A stretch of 64,000 nucleotides of DNA, from assembly GCF_017994015.1 (NCBI RefSeq), contig NZ_JAGOLP010000002.1, positions 164,587-228,586 on the forward strand. Reading direction: 5' to 3'. Both the position numbers and the translations under genes were made by a program. Source of the stretch: Ferrovibrio sp. (GTDB lineage Bacteria; Pseudomonadota; Alphaproteobacteria; Ferrovibrionales; Ferrovibrionaceae). The notes below the pieces were generated by a model, which did not search any database, had not been told where the DNA came from, and worked only from the letters and a program-made list of their open reading frames with translations. Below are positions 54,209-61,744 of the stretch, piece by piece (the stretch's first letter is position 1; the number at the start of each line of letters is the position of its first letter).

Positions 54209-54473
54209 GGTCCGGACCCGTTATTAGTGGGTCCGTGACGGCGTGATTTTCTTGCCTGGCCAGGAGGCAAGCCGAAAGCGATGTGGGACATCGGTGAGGC
54301 TTGTCGACGCCGCCAGGCAAGAAAAGCACACCGCCCCGCAGGGGTTGGCCCAGGCAGGCCGCCGGACGTTGTCGCAAATCTTGCCCGTAGCCCCACTACG
54401 CGCTGCGATTTGCTCCTAGCCGGCGGCCTGCCTGGACCAATCCCGGACCCATTAAGAACGGGTCCGGACCCTA
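54206..54473. repeat. 268-bp structured element with 30-bp terminal inverted repeats
   Basis: Left arm 54206–54235 and right arm 54444–54473 are inverted repeats with 28 of 30 positions matching, each bounded by a TA dinucleotide. Each end also folds on itself (CGGACCC-N9-GGGTCCG). Between them are two large hairpins. The first pairs 54247–54260 with 54312–54325 (14 bp), then CAAGCC/GGCTTG and CGATGT/ACATCG inside. The second pairs 54350–54365 with 54420–54435 (16 bp), then GCAAATC/GATTTGC and CGTAG/CTACG. A small CCCC-N3-GGGG lies between. No protein is credible inside. It looks like a MITE or structured RNA element; it fills the 353-bp gap between hslR and fdxA. Confidence 0.85.
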
Positions 54474-54561
54474 GACTTGCTGCTGGTCCTGGCCATGGCG
54501 GGATTGACCGACCCGTACCACTATGCTACCGGATGCCCGCCCCCGCCGAGGATAAAGCCGC

Positions 54562-54894
54562 ATGACCTATGTCGTCACCGAGAATTGCATCAAGTGCAAG
54601 TATATGGATTGCGTCGAAGTCTGCCCTGTCGACTGCTTTTATGTCGGCGAGAACATGCTGGTGATCAATCCCGACGAATGTATTGATTGCGGTGTCTGCG
54701 AGCCGGAATGCCCGGCCGAAGCGATCCTGCCGGATTCCGACGACAAGGCGGTGGCGTGGCTCGAACTGAACCGCGACTATTCGGCCAAATGGCCCAATAT
54801 CACCAAGAAGGGTGAAGCGCCGGCCGATGCCGATGACTGGAAGGGCAAGCCGGGCAAACTGGCCCTGCTCGATCCCAATCCGGGCAAAGGCTAG
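54562..54894 (+). CDS. fdxA: Seven-iron ferredoxin FdxA
   Basis: 110 residues. The N-terminal half has Cys9-x2-Cys-x4-Cys-x3-Cys ([20 protein letters not shown]) and [16 protein letters not shown], giving one 3Fe-4S and one 4Fe-4S cluster. The C-terminal [23 protein letters not shown] is typical of the alphaproteobacterial FdxA. An AGGA lies before ATG 54562. It is followed by carD. Confidence 0.94.
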   Translation: MTYVVTENCIKCKYMDCVEVCPVDCFYVGENMLVINPDECIDCGVCEPECPAEAILPDSDDKAVAWLELNRDYSAKWPNITKKGEAPADADDWKGKPGKLALLDPNPGKG

Positions 54895-55200
54895 TATCAA
54901 GATAGTTTCCCACTCATCAACACTACCAGAAATAGGCATTTACCGACAAAGCGGCCGTGATGGGTTCTGTCCATCGCCGTGCTGCTGTGGTATAATTGTA
55001 ACCGGATAACAACGCTTTTCAGGGATTCTGCTGGAAAGTGCCGGGTTTCATTCTCCCGCTTACCCGTTTCCGGTCCCTGGGCGGCCGCCTGCTTTGGCCG
55101 CCTGCCGGGGCCGTTCGGGCAGCCAATCTGGCAACAGACTGGTCCGAACCGGGATGGCCGATCCGAGAATGAGGGGCTGGTTGTTGATGCGAGGTGGAGC
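54895..55200 (+). promoter_or_regulatory. 306-bp gap before carD with a candidate promoter
   Basis: I see no gene here. TATAAT at 54991–54996 in an AT-rich patch (GGTATAATTGTAACC) is a good -10 box; no strong -35 is visible 17 bases before it (TGTCCA at most). It lies about 200 bases upstream of the carD start, so a long leader is implied. GAGG at 55191–55194 is the ribosome site for the TTG start. Confidence 0.45.
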
Positions 55201-56262
55201 TTGAAGAAAGCCAAGGACAAGAAGGCGGCAACGGCTGCGGCAGCCAAGAAGCCGGCCAAAAAAACTGCCCCGGTGAAGCCGGCGGCCAAAAAACCCGCTG
55301 CCGCTGCCAAGAAACCGGTTGCGAAGAAGCCGGCGGCACCCGCCAAACCCCCTGTCGCCAAGACATCAGCCGCCAAGCCGGGCATGGATAAATCGGCTTC
55401 TGCCAAATCGGCTGCTGCCAAGCCTGCCGCCAAGGCGCCAGCTTCAGCCAAATCCGCGCCGGGCAAGACCCCTGCAGCCAAGCCGGTTGCCAAGGTACCG
55501 GCCGTAGTGACAACAAAGCCGGCCACACCGCCCGCCGCCAAGAAGCCGGCTGAAGCGAAAGTGGCCAGCAGCAAGCCCGAGAACGCAAAACCCGAAGCCG
55601 TTAAGCCGGAAGCCAAAACCGAGAGCAAAGCCGCCGCCGCCAAGGCGCCGGTGCGCCCGCTCGCGGTTTCCGCCGCGCCGACACGGCCCTTGCCGCAGCC
55701 GATCAAGCCGGTGGATCACCGGCCTGCCGCGCAGAGCAAGATCGTTCAACCCAAAACTGTTCCAGCGAAGGTAAAAGTGGATTTTAGTGCCGGAGACCAT
55801 GTTGTTTACCCCACCCATGGTGTGGGTAAGGTGTTACGCATTGAGCGCCAGTCGATTGCCGGCTTTGAGCTGGATTTGATGGTGGTGGAATTTGAACGCG
55901 ACAAAATGACGGTGCGCATCCCGCTCACCAAGGTGCAGTCGGTTGGCATCCGCAAGCTCAGCACGCCGCTGAAAATGCGTACCGCGCTGGATACCTTGAA
56001 GGGACGCGCCCGCATCAAACGGGCGATGTGGAGCCGCCGCGCCCAGGAATACGAGGCCAAGATCAATTCCGGTGATCCGGTGCAGATCGCCGAAGTGGTG
56101 CGCGACCTGCATCGCAATGCCGGCCAGCCCGACCAGAGCTATTCCGAGCGCCAGATTTACGAAAGCGCGCTTGACCGCCTGGTGCGTGAACTGGCTGCGG
56201 TGGAGCGGATCGACGAGGATTCGGCGGCCAAGAAGCTGGACAAGTACCTCAAGGCGGCGTGA
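55201..56262 (+). CDS. carD: CarD-family transcription regulator with histone-H1-like N-terminal tail
   Basis: About 353 residues. Residues 1–190 are an Ala/Lys/Pro-rich low-complexity tail with many AAKKPA and KPAAK repeats, like histone H1 or PhaF tails. Residues 190–353 are the CarD domain: FSAGDHVVYPTHGVGKVLRIE (RNA-polymerase-interacting Tudor-like fold), MTVRIPLTKVQSVGIRKL and the helical YSERQIYESALDRLVRELA. CarD stabilises open promoter complexes. The TTG at 55201 is chosen from GAGG six bases before and the sudden onset of Lys-rich sequence; earlier codons look non-coding. Most alphaproteobacterial CarD proteins are only about 170 residues. Confidence 0.85.
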   Translation: MKKAKDKKAATAAAAKKPAKKTAPVKPAAKKPAAAAKKPVAKKPAAPAKPPVAKTSAAKPGMDKSASAKSAAAKPAAKAPASAKSAPGKTPAAKPVAKVPAVVTTKPATPPAAKKPAEAKVASSKPENAKPEAVKPEAKTESKAAAAKAPVRPLAVSAAPTRPLPQPIKPVDHRPAAQSKIVQPKTVPAKVKVDFSAGDHVVYPTHGVGKVLRIERQSIAGFELDLMVVEFERDKMTVRIPLTKVQSVGIRKLSTPLKMRTALDTLKGRARIKRAMWSRRAQEYEAKINSGDPVQIAEVVRDLHRNAGQPDQSYSERQIYESALDRLVRELAAVERIDEDSAAKKLDKYLKAA

Positions 56263-56269
56263 CCGCGCT

Positions 56270-57181
56270 GTGAGCGACGCGCCCCGCATGGCCGGTGCGA
56301 GCGGGCTTACTGCACGTTCGCCGGGCGGGCCGGCGATGCTGGCCGGGCCGGCTGTTGGCTTCAGCGCTGTGTCAGGCGCCATACCGGGCGCCGAGGCCTT
56401 TGCCGTGCTGCGTGGCGCGCGCCGGGTATGGGCGATTGCGGCGATCCGTGCCGATATTGATCGGCTGCGTGAGGCACATCAGGAACTCGCCATCCGGCTG
56501 GTGCCGGGGGATCGCTTGGTCTATCTCGGCAACATGATCGGCTATGGCGAAGCCGCGCTTGCCACGCTCGACGAGCTGGTGATTTTCCGGCGCGATTTTC
56601 TCTGCCTGCCCGGCGCCATGCCGGAGGATATCGCCTATCTCAAAGGCGCGCAGGAGGAGATGTGGCGCAAACTGCTGCAAATCCAGTTTGCCGCTGGCCC
56701 GGCCGGGGTATTTGACTGGATGCGGCGCCACGGCCTGGATGCCACCTTGCGCGCCTATGGTGAAGACCCCGACAAGGTGCCTGGCCTGCTGCGCGAAGGC
56801 GCCAGCCGGATCAGCCGCTGGACCAACGGGCTGCGGGCCACGATCCGCCAGCATCCCGGGCATGACGAATTGTTTGCCGCCCAGCGCCGCGCTGCTTTCA
56901 CCCAGGGCGGCGAATTGCTGTTTGTGCATGCTGGCATCGATCCGGCGCAGCCTCTACCGGCCCAGGGCGACCATCTCTGGTGGGGTTCGCCGGCTTTCCG
57001 CGCCCTGGCGGCGCCCTATGCCGGTTTCCGCCGCGTGGTGGCGGGCGCCAACCCGCAAGGTGAAGGGCCGCATCTGGGCGCCTTCACCGCCTGCCTGGAT
57101 GGCGGTGCCGGTTTTGGCGGGCCACTGAATGTGGCCTGTTTCACTTTAGATGGTACTGTTGCGGAGAGTTTTGCTGTATAA
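56270..57181 (+). CDS. Degenerate metallophosphoesterase (pseudo-phosphatase)
   Basis: 303 residues with the outline of a PPP-family serine/threonine phosphatase but with its metal and catalytic motifs altered. The GDxHG position reads VWAIAAIRADIDRL, GDxxDRG reads VYLGNMIGYG (near 85), and GNHE reads CLPGAMPED. Only LLFVHAGIDPAQPLPAQGDHLWW (near 222) keeps the family His; the last His motif reads VVAGANPQG. It is therefore likely inactive as a phosphatase and may bind a partner. GTG 56270 is the likely start, seven bases after carD; ATG 56288 is possible. Confidence 0.75.
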   Translation: MSDAPRMAGASGLTARSPGGPAMLAGPAVGFSAVSGAIPGAEAFAVLRGARRVWAIAAIRADIDRLREAHQELAIRLVPGDRLVYLGNMIGYGEAALATLDELVIFRRDFLCLPGAMPEDIAYLKGAQEEMWRKLLQIQFAAGPAGVFDWMRRHGLDATLRAYGEDPDKVPGLLREGASRISRWTNGLRATIRQHPGHDELFAAQRRAAFTQGGELLFVHAGIDPAQPLPAQGDHLWWGSPAFRALAAPYAGFRRVVAGANPQGEGPHLGAFTACLDGGAGFGGPLNVACFTLDGTVAESFAV

Positions 57182-57190
57182 CCACACGCA

Positions 57191-57802
57191 ATGAGCGAAG
57201 TGGGGGCGGAGCAGCAGGGGCAGAACCAAGTCCGCGAGGATTTGGCGGCAAATTTCATGGCCGGCCGGCATGCCGCGCTGAATGCCTATCTGGTGCAGCA
57301 TGGCGCCCGTCTGGCCGCCTTGCATTGGCAGCCCGAGCCGGCCCAGATCCCGGATACCCCGCTGCGCTTTCTGCTGCAATACTGGCAGAGCCTGAAGCCG
57401 GCCGATGGCATCCCGCCGGCCAGCGCGATCTCGCCGCTGGAGATGCGCCCGGCCTTGGGCTACATCCTGCTGATTGACGTGCTGGAGCAGGGCTGGGATG
57501 GCCGCTTCCGGCTTTACGGCACCAAGGTGGCCGAGATGTATGGCTGCGACATGACCGGCCGGCTGCTCAGCGAGATTGATAACGGCAATTACATCTCGCT
57601 GTTTTTCCGCGCGTTATATCGGGCCGCCTGGCTCAGCCGGCGGCCGGTCTACAGCCATCACGAGCCGCCGCTGCGGGTTTCGGTGCGCGACTGGCGCCGC
57701 CTGGTGCTACCGCTGGGCAATGCCGAGGGCGAGGTCTGCCGTTTCCTGGTGGGCAATGTGCCGGGTGCCTGGCGCCCGCCGGCCAGCAATCCGCAAGGTT
57801 GA
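57191..57802 (+). CDS. PAS_5-family single-domain protein
   Basis: 203 residues. After a 45-residue helical start, the PAS_5 core runs from FLLQYWQSLKPADGIPPASAI through LGYILLIDVLEQGWDGRFRLYGTKVAEMYGCDMTG to WRRLVLPLGNAEGEVCRFLVGNV. Its pattern is shared with the proteins at 38141, 61745 and 62810. No output domain. Its stop codon lies at the end of the first copy of a 20-bp tandem duplication (57783–57822), so the C-terminal residues NPQG are encoded by repeat DNA. Confidence 0.8.
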   Translation: MSEVGAEQQGQNQVREDLAANFMAGRHAALNAYLVQHGARLAALHWQPEPAQIPDTPLRFLLQYWQSLKPADGIPPASAISPLEMRPALGYILLIDVLEQGWDGRFRLYGTKVAEMYGCDMTGRLLSEIDNGNYISLFFRALYRAAWLSRRPVYSHHEPPLRVSVRDWRRLVLPLGNAEGEVCRFLVGNVPGAWRPPASNPQG

Positions 57803-57822
57803 CCAGCAATCCGCAAGGTTGA
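57783..57822. repeat. 20-bp tandem duplication at a stop codon
   Basis: CCAGCAATCCGCAAGGTTGA is present twice head to tail (57783–57802 and 57803–57822) with no mismatch. The first copy ends with the TGA of the PAS_5 gene. Perfect identity suggests a recent duplication. Confidence 0.9.
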
Positions 57823-57891
57823 TTCGCATCGGCGATGATCCACTCGGCGCCCGGCTGCGTAAATGCAGCATACAGCAGCGGGGATTGGATC

Positions 57892-58794
57892 ATGCCACAG
57901 AACAGCGCCGGTTCCTTTTCGATTGCCGCGCCGCGCAGCAGCCAAGGCGGCGGCGAGGCGGCGGATCGCGCCTTTGTGCGACGGGCGATGAAACAGCCCT
58001 TGCTGACCCCCGAGCTGGAAATTGAACTGGCGCAGAAATGGCGCGAGACCCAGGACCAGACCGCCTTGCACCGCCTGGTGGCGCCGCATATGCGGCTGGT
58101 GATCTCGGCAGCGGTGCGGTTCCGGCATTACGGCCTGGCGCTGAATGATCTGATCCAGGAAGGGAATATCGGCCTGATGCAGGCGGCAGCGCGCTTTGAA
58201 CCGTCGCGCGGTGTGCGCTTTTCCACCTATGCCACCTGGTGGATCAGGGCGGCAATCCAGGATTTTGTGCTGCGCAACTGGTCGATTGTGCGCACCGGCA
58301 CCACGGCGGCGCATAAATCGCTGTTTTTCAATCTGCGCCGGCTGCGGGCGCGGATCGAAGGCGGCGGCCGCGAAAGCCTGAGCCCCGATGGGCGCAAGCG
58401 CCTGGCCACTGAAATGAAGGTCAGCGAGGCCGATGTGCTGCATATGGAAAGCCGGCTGGCGGCGGGCGACCGGTCACTCAACGCCCCGGTGGGCGAAGAG
58501 GCGGATACCGACTGGCAGGATTTGCTGGTGGATGACCGGCCCAATCCGGAACAGGCCACCAGCCAGCGCCATGACAGCAAACGCCGCGCCGCCTGGCTTG
58601 GTGCGGCTTTGCAAAGCCTGCCGGAGCGCGAACGCATCATTGTCAGCGCGCGCTTTCTCGGCGAGGGCGAAGTGACACTCGAACGGCTTGGGCTGCGGCT
58701 CGGCATCAGCAAGGAGCGGGTGCGCCAGTTGGAACACCAGGCGCTTGGCCGGCTGCGCCGCCGCCTGGCCGATATCCCGGATTTGCAGGTTTAG
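57892..58794 (+). CDS. rpoH: RNA polymerase sigma-32 factor (RpoH family)
   Basis: 300 residues. Region 2 has LHRLVAPHMRLVISAAVRFRHYGLALNDLIQEGNIGLMQAAARFEPSRGVRFSTYATWWIRAAIQDF (shown in part; about residues 54–120). The RpoH box is HKSLFFNLRRLR. Region 4 ends GISKERVRQLEHQALGRLRRRL. Sequence is divergent from typical RpoH1, so it may be an RpoH2-type factor for singlet-oxygen or heat stress. ATG 57892 follows a GGGG site. Confidence 0.88.
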   Translation: MPQNSAGSFSIAAPRSSQGGGEAADRAFVRRAMKQPLLTPELEIELAQKWRETQDQTALHRLVAPHMRLVISAAVRFRHYGLALNDLIQEGNIGLMQAAARFEPSRGVRFSTYATWWIRAAIQDFVLRNWSIVRTGTTAAHKSLFFNLRRLRARIEGGGRESLSPDGRKRLATEMKVSEADVLHMESRLAAGDRSLNAPVGEEADTDWQDLLVDDRPNPEQATSQRHDSKRRAAWLGAALQSLPERERIIVSARFLGEGEVTLERLGLRLGISKERVRQLEHQALGRLRRRLADIPDLQV

Positions 58795-58803
58795 AGTCGG
58801 ACT

Positions 58804-59334
58804 CTAGCTTTTGAACCAGGCCGGGTCGGCTTCGGCGGCCAAAGTGGCGATGGCCGGGCGGCGCATACGGTAGGGCAGCCAGGCCTGGCGTTCATCCTGC
58901 ATATGGGTGATGTCGAGCCGGTGGTAAAATTCCCGCGTCGGATTCCAGTCCAACACGTTCAGGTCCACCCGCGGGCAGCCGCGCTGATGCGCAATCGCGG
59001 CCACCGCGGTGATCAACTGGCGGCCGATGCCATGGCCGCGCGCGCTTTCCAGCACAAACAGGTCTTCGATATAGATGCCGGCGCGGCCTTCCCAGGTTGA
59101 GTAATTGTGGAAATACAGCGCAAAGCCGACAGGCGCGCCGTCCAGTTCAGCGATCAAGGCCTCAAAGCGGCGCGGCTCCGAGAAGCCGTCGCGCAGCACA
59201 TCGGCCTCGGTCAGTTTCACACTTTCCGGCGGCTCATGCTCATAGGCCGCCAGGGCCTGCACCAGCATGACAATGGCGCCGGCATCGGCGGCGGTGGCAG
59301 TGCGGATGATGCTGCGATACTCACGGATGCTCAT
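58804..59334 (-). CDS. GNAT-family acetyltransferase (diamine N-acetyltransferase-like)
   Basis: 176 residues. Opening IRTATAADAGAIVMLVQALAAYEHEP, middle GFALYFHNYSTWEGRAGIYIEDLFV, acetyl-CoA motif ARGHGIGRQLITAVAAIA, then LDWNPTREFYHRL. The YFHNYSTWxGxxGIYxEDLFV pattern is that of spermidine/diamine acetyltransferases of the SSAT family. It overlaps the oxyR start region by four bases and is transcribed after oxyR. Substrate not shown. Confidence 0.85.
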   Translation of the reverse strand: MSIREYRSIIRTATAADAGAIVMLVQALAAYEHEPPESVKLTEADVLRDGFSEPRRFEALIAELDGAPVGFALYFHNYSTWEGRAGIYIEDLFVLESARGHGIGRQLITAVAAIAHQRGCPRVDLNVLDWNPTREFYHRLDITHMQDERQAWLPYRMRRPAIATLAAEADPAWFKS

Positions 59335-60269
59335 GCGGCGGTCTTGCCTTTGCTGGGGAGGGCGGCGAGCAATGATTCGCCAAACAGACGGAATTCCTTA
59401 GCGCGTTGTGTGCCACGACGCCAGACCAGGCCGATCTGCCGCGATGGCGGCGCCTGGCTGCTGCCAACCGGGCGGGTGATCACATCGGTGCCGCGCAGGA
59501 TGCCGGCGCTCAGCGCCAGTTCGGGCAGCAGGGTGACGCCCAGGCCGTTATCCACCATCTGCACCAGGGTATGCAGGCTGGTGGCACCCATACTTTCGCG
59601 GCCGCTTGCGCCGCGGCCCGGGCGCGGCAACTGGCAGGCATCCAGGGCATGGTCGCGCAGGCAATGGCCGTCTTCCAGCAGCAGCAAAGGCTCATGCTGC
59701 AAGGCCGGCAGCGCCACGGTTTCGGCGCCGGCCAAAGCATGGTCGCGCCGGCAGGCAAAGCGGAACACATCGTCAAACAGCGGCATGGTCTCCACCGCCC
59801 GGGCCTCAATCGGCAGGGCCAGCAGCAGCAGATCAAGTTTGCCGGCCTCAAGCTGCTGCACCAGCCGCTCGGTCAGGTCTTCACGCAGGTAAAGCTTCAG
59901 CTGCGGCCAGCGCCGCCTCAGGCCGCGCAGAACACGCGGCAGCAGGAACGGGCTGATGGTGGGGATCACCCCCAGATTCAGTGGCCCGGCCAGCGGCTCG
60001 GCGGCGGCGCGCGCCAGCAGCACCATTTCCTCGGCCTGGGCAAGCAATTCGCGGGCGCGGGCCGCCATCACCTGGCCCAGCGGGGTCAGCACCACCTTGC
60101 GCTTGGTGCGATCAACCAGGGCGGCATCCAGCTGGCTTTCCAGTTCCTGGATGCCGGCCGAGAGCGTGGATTGGGTGACAAAGCAGGTTTCCGCCGCCTT
60201 GGCGAAATGTTTCAGCTCGGACAAGGCCACCAGGTAACGCAGCTGTTTCAGGCTCGGCAGGTTTATCAT
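59331..60269 (-). CDS. oxyR: Hydrogen-peroxide-sensing regulator OxyR
   Basis: 312 residues, LysR family. The helix-turn-helix is HFAKAAETCFVTQSTLSAGIQELE. The two redox Cys, 9 apart as in Escherichia coli OxyR (C199/C208), are in EDGHCLRDHALDACQL (C203 and C212). Oxidation to a disulfide would switch on peroxide genes. It is divergent from ahpC–ahpD, its expected targets. Confidence 0.92.
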   Translation of the reverse strand: MINLPSLKQLRYLVALSELKHFAKAAETCFVTQSTLSAGIQELESQLDAALVDRTKRKVVLTPLGQVMAARARELLAQAEEMVLLARAAAEPLAGPLNLGVIPTISPFLLPRVLRGLRRRWPQLKLYLREDLTERLVQQLEAGKLDLLLLALPIEARAVETMPLFDDVFRFACRRDHALAGAETVALPALQHEPLLLLEDGHCLRDHALDACQLPRPGRGASGRESMGATSLHTLVQMVDNGLGVTLLPELALSAGILRGTDVITRPVGSSQAPPSRQIGLVWRRGTQRAKEFRLFGESLLAALPSKGKTAA

Positions 60270-60432
60270 CGAAATTTCCGATTAGTGTAACGAATTTAAT
60301 CCGTTTGAACGATTAGATTAGCATCGCTACATTGCTGGTCAAGGGAGCGGCCCAACCGCTCTCCCACCGCCCCAGAATCAGGCCGGCATGCCACACAAAG
60401 CTTCGGCAGCCGGCACAACCAGGAGACTAAAC
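60270..60432 (+). promoter_or_regulatory. Divergent oxyR–ahpC control region
   Basis: 163 bp between two divergent genes. The AT-rich part at 60271–60330 carries two copies of CGATTAG (60279–60285 and 60310–60316) spaced 31 bases, three helical turns, with TAATCCG between them. OxyR binds four half-sites on one face of DNA, so this is a candidate binding region. AGGAG at 60420–60424 is the ahpC ribosome site. Confidence 0.5.
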
Positions 60433-60975
60433 ATGCTTACCATTGGCGATAGCTTCCCCCAGTTCAACCTCAAGGCGGTTGTCTCGACCGACATCAAGAA
60501 TGCCTTCACCGACATCAGCAACGCCAGCGATGCCGGCAAATGGAAGGTGGTGTTCTTCTGGCCGAAGGATTTCACCTTCGTCTGCCCGACCGAAATCGCC
60601 GCTTTCGGCAAGCTGAATGGTGATTTCAACGACCGCGACACCGTGGTTTACGGCGTCTCGACCGACAGCGAGTTTGTGCATCTGGCCTGGCGCCAGAATC
60701 ACGCCGACCTGAAGGCGCTGCCATTCCCGATGCTGGCCGATATCAAGCGTGAACTGAGCCAGCAGCTTGGCATTCTGGACAAGAATGAAGGCGTCGCGCT
60801 GCGCGCCACCTTCATCGTTGATCCGGAGAATGTGATCCGCTTCGTGTCGGTGAACGACCTCTCGGTCGGCCGCAACCCGGCTGAAGTGCTGCGTGTGCTC
60901 GACGCGCTGCAAACCGACGAACTCTGCCCCTGCAATTGGCAGAAGGGCGAGGAAGTGCTGAAGCCGGCCGCCTAA
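60433..60975 (+). CDS. ahpC: Peroxiredoxin AhpC-type
   Basis: 180 residues. The peroxidatic Cys51 lies in [18 protein letters not shown] and two Cys, likely resolving, lie in [13 protein letters not shown] (165 and 167). This end is the AhpC form that uses AhpD rather than AhpF as electron donor. It reduces H2O2 and organic peroxides. It is followed by ahpD 59 bases later; both lie opposite oxyR. Confidence 0.92.
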   Translation: MLTIGDSFPQFNLKAVVSTDIKNAFTDISNASDAGKWKVVFFWPKDFTFVCPTEIAAFGKLNGDFNDRDTVVYGVSTDSEFVHLAWRQNHADLKALPFPMLADIKRELSQQLGILDKNEGVALRATFIVDPENVIRFVSVNDLSVGRNPAEVLRVLDALQTDELCPCNWQKGEEVLKPAA

Positions 60976-61034
60976 GCGGTAGTCCCTCCCCGCCGCCCTA
61001 TCGGTGGCGGGGAACCTCCCCTGGAGACAAAATC

Positions 61035-61598
61035 ATGTCGATCGAAGACCTGAAGACCCGCCTGCCCGAGTATGCCAAGGACCTGAAGCTCAACCTGTCG
61101 AGCCTGGCCGCCGAACCGGGCCTGACCCAGCAGCAGCGCGCCGGCACTTTCATCGCCACCGCATTGGCGGCGCGTGAACCGAGCGTGATCCGCGCCATGC
61201 TGGCCGAATTCGGCCCGCAACTCAGCCCGGAAGCGTTGCAGGCTGCCAAAGCCGCCGCCGCGATCATGGGCATGAACAATATCTACTATCGCTTTGTGCA
61301 CATGATGGGCGAGCAGAGCGGCTACAAGACCATGCCGGCCAAGCTGCGCATGAACGTGATCGGCAAGCCCGGCGTTGAGAAGGTGGATTTTGAGCTCTGG
61401 TCGCTCGCCGTCTCCGCCATCAATGGCTGCGGCATGTGCCTGGAAGCGCATGACCACGAATTGCGCAAGGCCGGCCTGGAGCCGGAGAAGATTCAGGCCG
61501 CTGTGCGCATCGCCGCCACCGTTCATGCTGTGGCGGTGACCCTGGAAGGCGAAGCCGCCAGCGCCGATCTGCCGGTGCAGGCCCAGGCCGCCGAGTAA
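61035..61598 (+). CDS. ahpD: Alkyl hydroperoxide reductase AhpD
   Basis: 187 residues. The catalytic Cys132-x2-Cys135 with His139 is in [14 protein letters not shown], the AhpD/CMD signature. It passes electrons to AhpC. GGAG lies before ATG 61035. Ends with a strong terminator. Confidence 0.92.
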   Translation: MSIEDLKTRLPEYAKDLKLNLSSLAAEPGLTQQQRAGTFIATALAAREPSVIRAMLAEFGPQLSPEALQAAKAAAAIMGMNNIYYRFVHMMGEQSGYKTMPAKLRMNVIGKPGVEKVDFELWSLAVSAINGCGMCLEAHDHELRKAGLEPEKIQAAVRIAATVHAVAVTLEGEAASADLPVQAQAAE

Positions 61599-61616
61599 GC
61601 GAATATCAACACCCCA

Positions 61617-61692
61617 CGCGGCAACCACCTCCTGGTTGTTGGCTGCCGCGTCTAGGCCGCCGGCCATCCCCCATCCTGGCCGGCGGCCTTTT
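61617..61692 (+). terminator. Double hairpin terminator after ahpD
   Basis: The first hairpin joins CGCGGCA/TGCCGCG around an AACCA/TGGTT stem (61617–61650). The second pairs GGCCGCCGGCC (61655–61665) perfectly with GGCCGGCGGCC (61678–61688), followed by TTTT. The second is a good rho-independent terminator. Confidence 0.85.
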
Positions 61693-61744
61693 CGGTGTAG
61701 GTCCAATGTCTTGACCTTGCCGATAAAGCAGGCGTCAATGCGGC

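Noticed and set aside
54206..54473. CRISPR array or IS element
   Set aside because: Repeats are inverted, not spaced direct repeats, and no transposase gene is present.
54281..54565. Open frames inside the structured element
   Set aside because: They read through hairpins and end repeats, lack ribosome sites and show no family; not credible proteins.
55019..55588. 189-residue minus-strand frame opposite the carD tail
   Set aside because: Trp/Pro/Ala-rich string produced by antisense reading of the Lys-rich repeats.
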